Part shown: positions 1 to 8,723 of the stretch, piece after piece | Numbering within the stretch: the first letter of the stretch is position 1 | Layout: each line of letters begins with the position of its first letter | DNA from: JAVJSD01 sp040219575 | GTDB lineage: Bacteria > Planctomycetota > Planctomycetia > Pirellulales > Pirellulaceae | Assembly: GCA_040219575.1 (NCBI GenBank) | Contig: JAVJSD010000064.1 | Span: 1 to 64,000 of the forward strand | DNA length: 64,000 nt | Reading direction: 5' to 3' | Program-made: the position numbers and the translations under genes | The notes under the pieces: model-generated | Told to the model about the DNA's origin: nothing | What the model saw: the letters and a program-made list of their open reading frames with translations, nothing else | The model's database searches: none

Positions 1-194
1 ACGTTGGACCTCCGACTCGAGGGGCGACACGTGGTTGCGTTGAACACGACACCACGAGAGACTGTCGCGGAACATCCCGCGTACGACGTCGCCTGCGCTG
101 CGGCTTGCCGTTAAACGAAGTTGAATCGGCATTGACCATGCCGTCCTCAATAAACCGGGGTGTTCCGGAAACCCGTGGCGGAAGAGGATGCGAG

Positions 195-1493
195 CTACTT
201 GCCGCCGATGCACCACAAGTGCTTCCAGGTGCGAATGAAGAGGTCGCCCTGCGAGATCGCGATCGAGGCGTTCGTATGCTCGTCGAGTTTGTTGATCGCC
301 AACACCTCGTACTTCGGACCGGCCGCCAGGACCAGCGTCGTTCCGCGTTGGTCGGTGAAGTAGACTTTGCCGTCCGCGTGGACCATCGACCCCCAGACCG
401 TCCCGACGCCGGGACGCGTATCGATCTGCGACTGCCAGAGTTCTTCGCCCGTTTTGATGTCGAAACAATTGGGGACGGTCCCGCCGACGAACAGGTGATC
501 GCCGACGACAACGCCGCTGTGTGGTCCCCGCCCGCCGCCGCCGCGTTCGAGGCGAACGACGTCCGTCACCCCTTCCGCACCCAGCGTGTACACATCGCGG
601 CCGAAGACGGCTCGGTTGTCGCGGAACATGGCCGATCCGTAGACGAAATTGCCGGGACCGCGGTCCTGCCATAACTCCCGGCCCGATTCGGGATCGAATG
701 CCTTGATGACGTAGGGAAAGGGCAGGATCAACTGATCACGCTCTCTGACGCGGGCGACGGTCGGCGTGGCCCAGGTGCCTTGTAGATCGCTTCCCTGCTC
801 GGCATTCGGCTCGGCGTGCTCCCAGACTTTCTCGCCGGTGTTCTTGTTGACGGCCAACAGGAATTGCCGGCTGCCCGGGCCGCACCACAAGATCACCAAA
901 TCGCCGTAGAGAATCGGCGACGAGGCGTTGCCCCACACGTGATCGAGCTTGCCGACGTCGTGTTTCCAGAGCGGCTCGCCCTGCATATCGTAGCAGACCA
1001 ATCCCGCCGAGCCGTGGCTGGCGATGACGCGCTCGCCGTCGGTGACCGGGGTGGCCGAGCAGAACGGGTTGGTGGCGTGCGTGGGCTCCGGCGATTCGTA
1101 AACCACGTCGCGCCGCCAGAGCAGCGCGCCGTCGCTACGGTTGAAGCACAACAGCGACCGCATGCGGGCGACGGCCGCGCCTCCGCCGGAGGTGCCCTCG
1201 GGAATCTTCGGATCGCGTTCGGGGGGCCAACTCGTTTTTTCGGAGGCCTGGGTCACGAACACCCGGTCGCCCCAGATCACCGGTGAACTATTTCCCGCAT
1301 CGGGCAGCGGCGTCTTCCAGCGGACATTCTCCGTCGCGCTCCAGTTCAGCGGCAGATCGGTCTCGCGGCTGAGGCCCTGTCCGGTCGGCCCTCGCCATCC
1401 CGGCCAGTTCTCGGCGCCGGCGCGCGGCCCGAGCGCGAGAATAGTGAAACAAAAGACAAGACAAGCGTGTGCGCAACTCGGTCTGCTGGACAT
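195..1493 (-). CDS. Exported PQQ-like beta-propeller repeat protein
   Basis: About 432 residues. The ATG at 1493 is preferred because it places a signal peptide (hydrophobic stretch LVFCFTILALG, cleavage near RAGA/E) at the very N-terminus; an upstream start at 1514 would add seven residues. The mature protein opens with the WPGWRGPTGQG motif and continues with repeated blades (SSPVIWGDRVF, SSPILYGDLVIL, GELLWQSQ-type strands) typical of PQQ/BamB-like eight-bladed propellers. No dehydrogenase active-site module is seen, so it is probably a periplasmic scaffold or binding propeller, not an alcohol dehydrogenase. A paralogue lies at 45322-46584 with the same start (RGPxGxG) and end (WCIGGK versus ISVGGK). 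Such proteins are numerous in planctomycetes. The family call is firm; the role is unknown. Confidence 0.85.
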   Translation of the reverse strand: MSSRPSCAHACLVFCFTILALGPRAGAENWPGWRGPTGQGLSRETDLPLNWSATENVRWKTPLPDAGNSSPVIWGDRVFVTQASEKTSWPPERDPKIPEGTSGGGAAVARMRSLLCFNRSDGALLWRRDVVYESPEPTHATNPFCSATPVTDGERVIASHGSAGLVCYDMQGEPLWKHDVGKLDHVWGNASSPILYGDLVILWCGPGSRQFLLAVNKNTGEKVWEHAEPNAEQGSDLQGTWATPTVARVRERDQLILPFPYVIKAFDPESGRELWQDRGPGNFVYGSAMFRDNRAVFGRDVYTLGAEGVTDVVRLERGGGGRGPHSGVVVGDHLFVGGTVPNCFDIKTGEELWQSQIDTRPGVGTVWGSMVHADGKVYFTDQRGTTLVLAAGPKYEVLAINKLDEHTNASIAISQGDLFIRTWKHLWCIGGK

Positions 1494-1568
1494 GGTGGAT
1501 GCCTCCGCGACCATTGTAGGCGACGCCGAACCGCGAATGCGAGTTTTTCACTCACGGGTAAAAGTTTG

Positions 1569-1597
1569 GAGTGGTGAGTTGGCGAGTGGTGAGTAGG
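1569..1597. repeat. Intergenic GAGTGGTGAG-type repeat
   Basis: The stretch holds GAGTGGTGAG twice around a TTGGC spacer, followed by TAGGT. It is the reverse complement of the ACTCACC repeats at 7742-7824 and 45211-45312. It lies in the gap between the PQQ-propeller gene start and the DUF192 stop codon. Confidence 0.6.
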
Positions 1598-1624
1598 TCG
1601 CGCGGCGTTGTGATGGCGGCCGCT

Positions 1625-2113
1625 TCATGCTTCCTCCTTCCGTACAACGTGCAGTCGCTGTCCGAGACGAATGTCGGATGCGCCGGCCGTCGTCTCCAGC
1701 ACGGCGTGAGTTCCCCGTACACGCCGCGCGCGACGCCAGGGGCAAACGTTGCGGCGGATGGCGATCACCCGCCCACAGCCATCGAGGTAGAAGAGATCGA
1801 TGGCGAAGCCCATGCGTCGTGTGTGGATGGCGTTGGCCGGGACCAACAACATGCCGGCATCCGCGGGCAAACGCGGCCGCCCTTGCAAGCCGCGGATTCG
1901 CGCCCGCAACGAGACGGCGAGCTCGAGTCGTGAGAGCATCACCTCGCCGGTACGACCGTCGCGCAGCTCCCAGCCGCCGCCGTCGCAAATGCATCGAGGC
2001 AAGAGCGATGGAAGAGAGGTTGGGCTGCCGCGCTCGGCGGCGCCGCCCCGCGCGGGGAGCGACAGCCAGACGCAACAGAACATCAGCACGCAGCAGCGAG
2101 TCACATGATTCAT
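1625..2113 (-). CDS. Exported DUF192 family protein
   Basis: About 162 residues. The start is placed at the ATG at 2113 (MNHVTRCC), giving a short cysteine-rich signal peptide (VLMFCCVWLSLPARG); the open frame runs 17 codons further upstream without signal-like sequence. The mature part carries the DUF192 pattern: GLQGRPRLPADAGMLLV, then a methionine-containing strand before IDLFYLDGCGRVI, and a closing VLETTAG. DUF192 is a small beta-rich family, often exported, of unknown biochemical role. It follows the TolC fragment on the same strand with about an 80-base gap, so the two may once have been co-transcribed. Confidence 0.8.
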   Translation of the reverse strand: MNHVTRCCVLMFCCVWLSLPARGGAAERGSPTSLPSLLPRCICDGGGWELRDGRTGEVMLSRLELAVSLRARIRGLQGRPRLPADAGMLLVPANAIHTRRMGFAIDLFYLDGCGRVIAIRRNVCPWRRARRVRGTHAVLETTAGASDIRLGQRLHVVRKEEA

Positions 2114-2193
2114 TGGGGGGTTTCCACCACAAGCTGCGGGACCAAGGTGCAGAGCGCGGCGCAAGCAAGTGCGAATCGCGTGCCAGTGGGCGG

Positions 2194-2730
2194 TCAGGGG
2201 CTTGCGGCCGGGACCGTGAGGATTTCCTCGTGGGGAGGCGGAATCTCGATCTGCAGTAAAGCTTCCACGCCGGCGACGGCCTGCCAGAGCTGAACTTTCG
2301 CCTGCGCAAGCTGCAATTCCGCTTCACTGACACTCTGCCGCGCCGAGAGCAGTTCGGGCAAGCTGCCGCCGATTGCGGCGGCGGCGAACTGCTGCTCGAC
2401 AAGCCGCAACTGCTCACGACGCTGGGGCACAATGGTCTCCCGTAGCGATCGCCATTCGAGGAGTGCCGAATCATATTCGGCCAGCGCCGCCTCCGTTTCC
2501 TGCATCAGCATCCGAATGGTTTGCGCGACAAGGGCCTGGGCTTTGCCGATCGCCGCCTCGGCTTCGATGATCTGCGACGCTTGGTGTTTGGCGCGGAAAG
2601 AGGTACTGAGCTGTCGCCAGGTCAGTCGGGCCACCTGCTCGGCCTGCACCGCCTGTTGCAGCCGCACGTTTTCTCCCAGCACCTGTTGGCGGACCTGATC
2701 GCCGTCCCAAACAGGTGGATCGGACGGCAA
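2194..2730 (-). pseudogene. Truncated TolC-type outer membrane efflux protein (C-terminal half)
   Basis: The frame encodes about 178 residues of alpha-helical sequence matching the second half of TolC/OEP proteins: a long heptad-rich helix (EAEAAIGKAQALVAQTI, then ETEAALAEYDSALLEW), a turn, and the closing helix (LPELLSARQSVSEAELQLA, then LWQAVAGVEALL). Family members usually have about 420-600 residues with a signal peptide and two such repeats. Here the frame opens from a stop near 2838 with no ATG; the nearest start codon is the TTG at 2730. No signal peptide or first repeat is found in any frame upstream. I read it as a 5'-deleted remnant. A short functional homologue is possible but unlikely. 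The TolC call is fairly sure; the pseudogene status is inferred. Confidence 0.65.
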
Positions 2731-3140
2731 TACGACGGGCGACTCGAACCGAACAACAACGCAGCTTGAATTCCGACATATCCGACAATGGGGGCGACGC
2801 GGAACATACGATTTCTCCCAGCGAGACCTGCTTGACGGCGATTAACGCGGCATCTTGCGCGCCGAACGTCCTTGCCTCGGCGCCAACTTGCGATATTGCC
2901 GAGCTTGAAGAGCTGCTTGGCGCGCCGTTCGCTGTTGCCTGTCGATATGCAGCCGCAACGACGCCGTCACGGTGGGAATGCCGCCGGCAATGCAAGAATC
3001 ATCGACGAGAATGTGGACAGTCTGACACGAACACGACCTTCGCTGTCGACAAATCGTCGCCCTGGATCGTTCCGAGTGAAACGCCGGCCCGAGGCCGGCT
3101 GTCCATCGTCGCCGCATTCACTGTTCCCAGGAGACCGATC
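2731..3140. other. Gap between TolC fragment and double-glycine peptide gene
   Basis: No convincing gene is seen here. The open minus-strand frames (for example 2842-3117) are Arg/Gln-rich and match nothing I recognise. This is where the missing N-terminal half of the TolC gene, or an adaptor gene, would be expected. It also holds the leader and ribosome binding site of the plus-strand gene at 3141. Confidence 0.5.
3129..3134 (+). promoter_or_regulatory. Shine-Dalgarno AGGAGA for the 41-residue gene
   Basis: AGGAGA lies six bases before the ATG at 3141. It fixes the start inside a longer open frame that begins at 2715 and whose upstream part does not look coding. Confidence 0.7.
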
Positions 3141-3266
3141 ATGCGCGAGCTGACCGAACAAGAAATGTCCCGGATTGAAGGCGGACAAGCCAACCTGCTG
3201 CTGTTGTATTTGATCTCGCCGACCTTGGCCGTGATCGCGCTCGTGTTCGGGCTCTTCGGCTGGTAG
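3141..3266 (+). CDS. Double-glycine leader peptide, bacteriocin-like
   Basis: 41 residues. The leader MRELTEQEMSRIEGG fits the double-glycine consensus position by position: Leu at -12, Glu at -8, Met at -7, Ile at -4, Gly at -2 and -1. Such leaders are recognised and cut by the C39 peptidase domain of peptide-exporting ABC transporters (PCATs). The predicted mature peptide is 26 residues starting QANLLLLYLISP. It is almost wholly hydrophobic, uncharged, cysteine-free, and ends FGLFGW, like a membrane-inserting peptide. An AGGAGA ribosome binding site sits six bases upstream. The neighbour is a truncated TolC-type gene; no C39 ABC transporter or HlyD adaptor is visible in the window. Function (bacteriocin, signal or toxin) is inferred from the leader only. 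Confidence 0.7.
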   Translation: MRELTEQEMSRIEGGQANLLLLYLISPTLAVIALVFGLFGW

Positions 3267-3301
3267 CCGCCGTCTCAGCCCATTTGGCAGGTGAAACGTC
3301 G

Positions 3302-4660
3302 CTATCCAACGTTCTCCAATGTCGCGGAGACTTTGGTTTCTGGTTGCTCTTCGATCGCCGAAGGCTTGCACCAAGCGCCGGTCCGCGCGCTCGGCACGGG
3401 CGTGAACCAAGCGACCACCGCGAAGACGAAGGCGACCACCGCGGAGCCGCCGAACACCTGCAGGTACGATCCCGTGTAGCCACGCGATATCGAAACCGAC
3501 AGAGGGCCGGCGGCCGAGGCGAAAACCGTCAACGTCTGCGCCGCCGCCTGAATGCGGCCGAGCTGCGTCGTGCCGAAGGCGTGCCCCCAGACGCCGAAAA
3601 ACAACACCGTCAGAAACCCGCCCGCAACTCCGTTGACGACCGCATAGCCATACACTTGAGGCAACGTTTGAATGAACGGGAAACAGGCCAGCGCCGTCGC
3701 CAACATCAGCAGGGCGAAGCTCAATAGCCGCTGCATGGGTAGTCTTTTCGCCAAGAAACCGGCGATCAGATTCGCGGTCATGCCGACCATCAGGCCGATG
3801 ACCAACACCTGATGGAACACCTCTTCGCCGAAGCCCCGCTCGGCGAGTACGTACTGGTTGAACAGCGACAGGCCGGAACTGATCAACCCAAAGAACGAGA
3901 TGCTCAGCGAGAACACCCAAAAACTGGGCGTAGCCAGGGCCTGCCAAAACGTGGCGCCGGGGATCGTGGTCGTGTTGTCGAAACCCTGCTTGGCGTCGCG
4001 GTCGAATTCCAAACGCGGATCTTGCGGAGCGTTGCGGGCGAGCAACCACATCAGCGGCGACAGTCCCACCAGCACCAGGCCTTGATACCGCCATGCCTCG
4101 CGCCAGCCGAAATCGATGATGCACTTGCCCAGCATGCCGGTCGCGCCCGCCATCAGAATGCTCATCAGCACGGAGTACAAGCCCATCGCCGGACTCAGCC
4201 GACGACTAAACCATTTTCCCACCATCGTGATGCTGACGACCGAGAGCATGCTTTGCCCGAGGCCGCGGGTGAATGTGAGGGCGACAAACAGTGCGGTCCA
4301 ATGCTCGACCAGGCTCAGCCACATCACGACGACTCCCAGCAGCAGCAGCACCACCGTCACCACGCTCCGCACGCCGAAGCGGTCGATCAACCATCCGCAA
4401 GGCAGGCAAAAGGCGGCCCCAAGCAACGTCGCCCAGAGATTCATCTGTGCGTAGACGATGGAGGAAAGTTGCAGGTCGTCAAGCAAGCGAGCCGTGATCA
4501 ACCCTAAACCGTGCGTGCGTCCCGGCAACGTGGCGGCCATCGCCACCGCCGCCAGCAGCACGATCATCCATCCATGGTAGAGCCGGCCGCCGCCGCGTGG
4601 CGTCGACAGAACCGCCTCACCTGCGGTGGGCGGTGGCTCGTACGGATTCGGCTGAGACAT
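3302..4660 (-). CDS. Major facilitator superfamily transporter with NPYEPP N-terminus
   Basis: About 452 residues from the ATG at 4660 (MSQPNPYEPPP). The open frame extends 57 codons upstream, but that part is Arg-rich and unlike a transporter N-terminus. Twelve hydrophobic segments follow, starting at YHGWMIVLLAAVAMAATLPG. The loop after TM2 has CGWLIDRFGVRS, a match to the MFS motif DRxGxR. The layout resembles the oxalate/formate-antiporter-like and monocarboxylate-like branch, but the substrate cannot be told. The soluble NPYEPP tag before TM1 resembles NPYxxP tags I recall on planctomycete membrane proteins. It is convergent with the double-glycine peptide gene. The family is sure; the substrate is unknown. 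Confidence 0.85.
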   Translation of the reverse strand: MSQPNPYEPPPTAGEAVLSTPRGGGRLYHGWMIVLLAAVAMAATLPGRTHGLGLITARLLDDLQLSSIVYAQMNLWATLLGAAFCLPCGWLIDRFGVRSVVTVVLLLLGVVVMWLSLVEHWTALFVALTFTRGLGQSMLSVVSITMVGKWFSRRLSPAMGLYSVLMSILMAGATGMLGKCIIDFGWREAWRYQGLVLVGLSPLMWLLARNAPQDPRLEFDRDAKQGFDNTTTIPGATFWQALATPSFWVFSLSISFFGLISSGLSLFNQYVLAERGFGEEVFHQVLVIGLMVGMTANLIAGFLAKRLPMQRLLSFALLMLATALACFPFIQTLPQVYGYAVVNGVAGGFLTVLFFGVWGHAFGTTQLGRIQAAAQTLTVFASAAGPLSVSISRGYTGSYLQVFGGSAVVAFVFAVVAWFTPVPSARTGAWCKPSAIEEQPETKVSATLENVG

Positions 4661-5021
4661 GTGGGAGTCGCGCAGCGCAGGGCGAAAGTCGTCAAGACCT
4701 TCGAAATAGGCCAGCTCTGATGGCGTATTCAGAAGCTGGTCGAGAATGCCAAACACGCCAAGCGTTTGGTTGGCCCCTGACAATCGTATTCTCTCGCGAA
4801 CCTCGGAGCGACGATCAATCCTCACCGCCACGACGTTTTAAGAAGACCGGCGGCCGCCGCGACAGAATATGGACCCCAAAGGCAGCAAGACGGGTCGAAT
4901 CGGTGGGGCTGACTTGTCATCCACCAATCGAACCTGCAAGTACTGGTGCTGAAGTCCCTCGCGTGGACGACTTGACGCGTCAACTGCGGCTGGTCGAAGT
5001 GCAACTTGCAACGCAGCCCGC
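4661..5021. other. Intergenic gap without recognised feature
   Basis: About 360 bases between the MFS gene start and the stop of the TpsB-like gene, both minus strand. Open frames crossing it are shadows of the neighbours. No terminator hairpin with a T run was found. Confidence 0.5.
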
Positions 5022-6770
5022 CTAATGCGCGATGACCACGCCCACGTGCCAGCGTTCGCGGGGCGTGGGGAGGTAGGAGATCTGTTCGATCTGCCAACCG
5101 TAGTCGACCCGCAGCAGAATCTCCGGATTCAGAATGTAGCGGAGGCCGAGTCCGGTGCCGGAGAGGTCCACGCTGGGGTCTTCGCCCGGCAACAGGGTGT
5201 GATTGCGGGCGTCGCCGTAGTCGAGAAACGTGAGGAACTGAAGCTGGTCGTTCGCCAACCCCAGGTTCATCGCCGGCGTTCGCAGTTCGACGCTGCCCAG
5301 GTAGCCGGAGTCGCCGTTGACCAACCGCATGTCGTAGCCGCGGACGGAGTCGAAGCCGCCGAAGCCGAGTTGTTCGCTGGGGAGCAGGTTGCCCTCGGCC
5401 ACCTGTCCTGTCATCCGCGTCACGAAGGTCCAATCGAGCGGCAGCCACCAGCGGCGCTCCCACCAGGCGCGGGAGTAGAAGTAGTCGGCCTGGGCGCCGG
5501 CGCGGATGGTTTGATAGTCGGCGTCGGTGTTGCCGCCGGCCAGTCCGCTGAAGCCGTACACGCCGTCGACGCCCATCGACATGCCGGCGTAGCCGTCGGC
5601 CCAACCGCCGCGATAGCCGAGGACGAACTGCGGGATGTCGGCGCTCGAGGGGAAAACGTTGATGCCGCCGAATTCGAGGTTCGTATTCGTCACCTTGAAA
5701 TCGAAGCCGCTGACGAGGCGATGCCGGTAGATGTCGTTGTACCCCCGCGGACAAAGCTCGTGGTTGTACCGAAACGCCGCCTGCCAGGCCTGACCGTCGG
5801 AAGTGAAGGGGACGGCGAACGGCGAACTAACTTCGGCGTAGCTGCCCCAGAAATCGACGGTGTCGCGATTCAAGAGCGGAATCGAGTAGACGAAACTATG
5901 CGCGTTGAGCTTCTTGAAATCGCTGCTGCCCGTGAACTGGTAGCCCAACTGGTGATCGCGCCAGAAGGCGTTGCCCCAGTTGAAGCCGTAGAACGTGCGT
6001 TCCAGACCCGTGGGGCGCGTGCCGGTGTCGTCGTAGCCCATGTACACCCGCAGCGGCTTGCGATCGCGAACGTTGTAGACCACATCGGTGGTGCCACGCG
6101 CCGTCCCCGGCGTCAGTTCGAGGTCGACTTCGCGGAAGGGATTCCGGTTCAGCCACCGCAAGTCCTCGAGCAACATTGACTCGTAAATCGGACTGCCCTG
6201 CGTCATGCACGACTCCCGCAGCAGCACCCAGGGATTGAAGTATCGGGCTCCTTCGACGCGGACGTGGCCGATCCGCCCCTCGGTCACCACCACCTGCACC
6301 ATCCCCTCGGTGATATCCTGCTCGGGCACGCTGACGTCGACGACCGGTTGATCGTTGCGGCGGTAGAAACGAATGATGTCCTGCACCATTTCGTTCAGGC
6401 GGCGAATGCTGACCGGTCCTCCCAAGTAGGGACCGACGACGCCTCGAAACGCCTGGCTGTGCAACAGCCACAAACCGCTGCTATCGACGTACACCCCCTG
6501 ACGCACCTCCGGCCGCTGGACCACGCGGTCCTGGCTGTCGAGGAAGACCAGTCCCTTGAGCTCGGCCACCAGAATGCGTGGATCGCCGGTGGGCTCGCGC
6601 TCCTCGTCGGGGAGCTCGGCCTGGCCTTCGGTGTTCTCCGGCAACTGAGGCTGATAGCGACGGAAGTTTTGTCCCCAGGCCGGCAGGGCCGCGAACGTCA
6701 CGAGCGCAACAACCGTCAAAGTCGCGAGGACCTTGACGCCTGATCGCAGGAAGTATAGTTGTCGAATCAT
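5022..6770 (-). CDS. TpsB/FhaC-type two-partner secretion outer membrane transporter
   Basis: About 582 residues. The ATG at 6770 (MIRQLYF) is preferred over a start at 6800 because it gives a normal signal peptide (VLATLTVVALVTFAALPAWGQ). After a linker come two POTRA domains. The first ends PVVDVSVPEQDITEGMVQVV, TEGRIGHVRVEG. The second holds LLEDLRWLNRNPFREVDLEL, TPGTARGTTDVVY. Both are hallmark FhaC/ShlB/HecB sequences. The beta-barrel follows, with FGGFDSVRGYDMRL near residue 475 matching the VRGY/F motif of the loop that enters the pore. Length is normal for the family. These proteins export a large TpsA partner usually encoded next door; none is seen here. The family call is firm. Confidence 0.88.
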   Translation of the reverse strand: MIRQLYFLRSGVKVLATLTVVALVTFAALPAWGQNFRRYQPQLPENTEGQAELPDEEREPTGDPRILVAELKGLVFLDSQDRVVQRPEVRQGVYVDSSGLWLLHSQAFRGVVGPYLGGPVSIRRLNEMVQDIIRFYRRNDQPVVDVSVPEQDITEGMVQVVVTEGRIGHVRVEGARYFNPWVLLRESCMTQGSPIYESMLLEDLRWLNRNPFREVDLELTPGTARGTTDVVYNVRDRKPLRVYMGYDDTGTRPTGLERTFYGFNWGNAFWRDHQLGYQFTGSSDFKKLNAHSFVYSIPLLNRDTVDFWGSYAEVSSPFAVPFTSDGQAWQAAFRYNHELCPRGYNDIYRHRLVSGFDFKVTNTNLEFGGINVFPSSADIPQFVLGYRGGWADGYAGMSMGVDGVYGFSGLAGGNTDADYQTIRAGAQADYFYSRAWWERRWWLPLDWTFVTRMTGQVAEGNLLPSEQLGFGGFDSVRGYDMRLVNGDSGYLGSVELRTPAMNLGLANDQLQFLTFLDYGDARNHTLLPGEDPSVDLSGTGLGLRYILNPEILLRVDYGWQIEQISYLPTPRERWHVGVVIAH

Positions 6771-7059
6771 GGTTTCTTGCGGCTGGAGGTTCTGCCCCAC
6801 GATTCTTACCGGTGCGCGATGCGCGCGAGGCGAGCGTGGGATGGGTGAGCCGTGTCCCGACGATAGTGCGGGCGATGCACGTCGTTGAGGTTATCGGCCC
6901 CGCGCGAGAGGTGTGCATCGAATTAAATGATCGCCGGGCATAACCGCGACAGAAGGCAGTTTCGCTAGAGCCCGCAGGGTTTGCCCGACCGTTGCGCCGC
7001 CGCCAGGGGAATCCGCAATCGCGGAACGACCGCAAGAAGACGAAAAACCCGATCGATCG

Positions 7060-7704
7060 TCAAGCTTTGACAGGCAGCACCTTTCCGCGTTCGATGCGGA
7101 GCAGACAATCGCCCAATTGTTCGGCCTCGTCGCGATTGTGCGTGACGTGCAACACGGTGACGCGCGTCAACTTGCGAACGTTCATCAAGAGTTCGCACAT
7201 TTGCTGGCGTGTCTCCTCGTCGAGGGCGCTGAGTGGTTCGTCCAGGCAGAGGACGCCCGGTTGGAACGACAGCGCCCGCCCAAGCGCCACGCGTTGTCGC
7301 TCGCCGCCGGAGAGGCCGCGCGGTTTGCGCTCCAGCAGATGGGTGATGCCCAGCAGATCGGCCAACTCCTCGACGCGGCGGTTGACGTCGGGCCGGGGGA
7401 CCTTGCGAATGTTCAGCGCCAGGGCCATCTGGTTGCGGACGGTCATCGTCGAAAACAGCGCGCCGTCCTGAGGCACGTAGCCGACGCCGCGCACCGCCGG
7501 CGCCAGGTTCGTCACGTCACGGTCGTGCAGGTGAATCCGTCCGCCGCTGATCGGCCGCAGGCCGATGATCGCCTCCAGAATCGACGTCTTCCCCGAACCC
7601 GTCTTCCCCATCAGCACGCCATACCCGGCTTGGGGAATGGTGAAGCAGACATCGTGCAGGGCGAATTCGCCCGCGTGCAGCGAAAGATGGTTGACGGTAA
7701 TCAT
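7060..7704 (-). CDS. ABC transporter ATP-binding protein, molybdate/sulfate type
   Basis: About 214 residues from the ATG at 7704; a TTG at 7710 is an alternative. All ABC ATPase motifs are intact: Walker A GKTGSGKT at 33-40, Q-loop Gln79, signature LSGGE at 131-135, Walker B VLCLDE at 151-156, and the switch histidine His189 in HVTHN. It ends soon after the core domain, so the C-terminal TOBE/molybdate-binding domain of ModC is missing, and substrate regulation through the ATPase is not expected. It lies downstream of the permease and binding-protein genes on the same strand, separated from the permease by about 116 bases of repeat-containing sequence. It energises import at the cytoplasmic face. 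The ABC call is sure; the substrate class is inferred from the neighbours. Confidence 0.88.
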   Translation of the reverse strand: MITVNHLSLHAGEFALHDVCFTIPQAGYGVLMGKTGSGKTSILEAIIGLRPISGGRIHLHDRDVTNLAPAVRGVGYVPQDGALFSTMTVRNQMALALNIRKVPRPDVNRRVEELADLLGITHLLERKPRGLSGGERQRVALGRALSFQPGVLCLDEPLSALDEETRQQMCELLMNVRKLTRVTVLHVTHNRDEAEQLGDCLLRIERGKVLPVKA

Positions 7705-7741
7705 GGACAACGCGAAGCGCGGAGTAAAACTGCGGTTTCAA

Positions 7742-7820
7742 CTACCTACTCACCTACTCACCGCGACGACAAGTCGTCGGCTTGGAACGCCCATTGGCGT
7801 CACCACTCACCACTCACCAC

Positions 7821-7824
<4 letters not shown>
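7742..7824. repeat. Composite CTACTCACC / CACTCACC intergenic repeat
   Basis: Two blocks are visible: CTACTCACCTACTCACC within 7742-7762, and CACCACTCACCACTCACCAC from 7801. They are separated by about 38 bases that contain a small GACGAC/GTCGTC inverted repeat. The second block abuts the stop codon of the permease gene. The same two-block order recurs at 45211-45312. Confidence 0.65.

Positions 7825-8719
<895 letters not shown>

Positions 8720-8723
<4 letters not shown>

Noticed and set aside
2715..3140. 183-codon plus frame as one protein including the double-glycine peptide
   Set aside because: The part before 3141 lacks coding character, while the ATG at 3141 has an ideal ribosome binding site and starts a complete leader.
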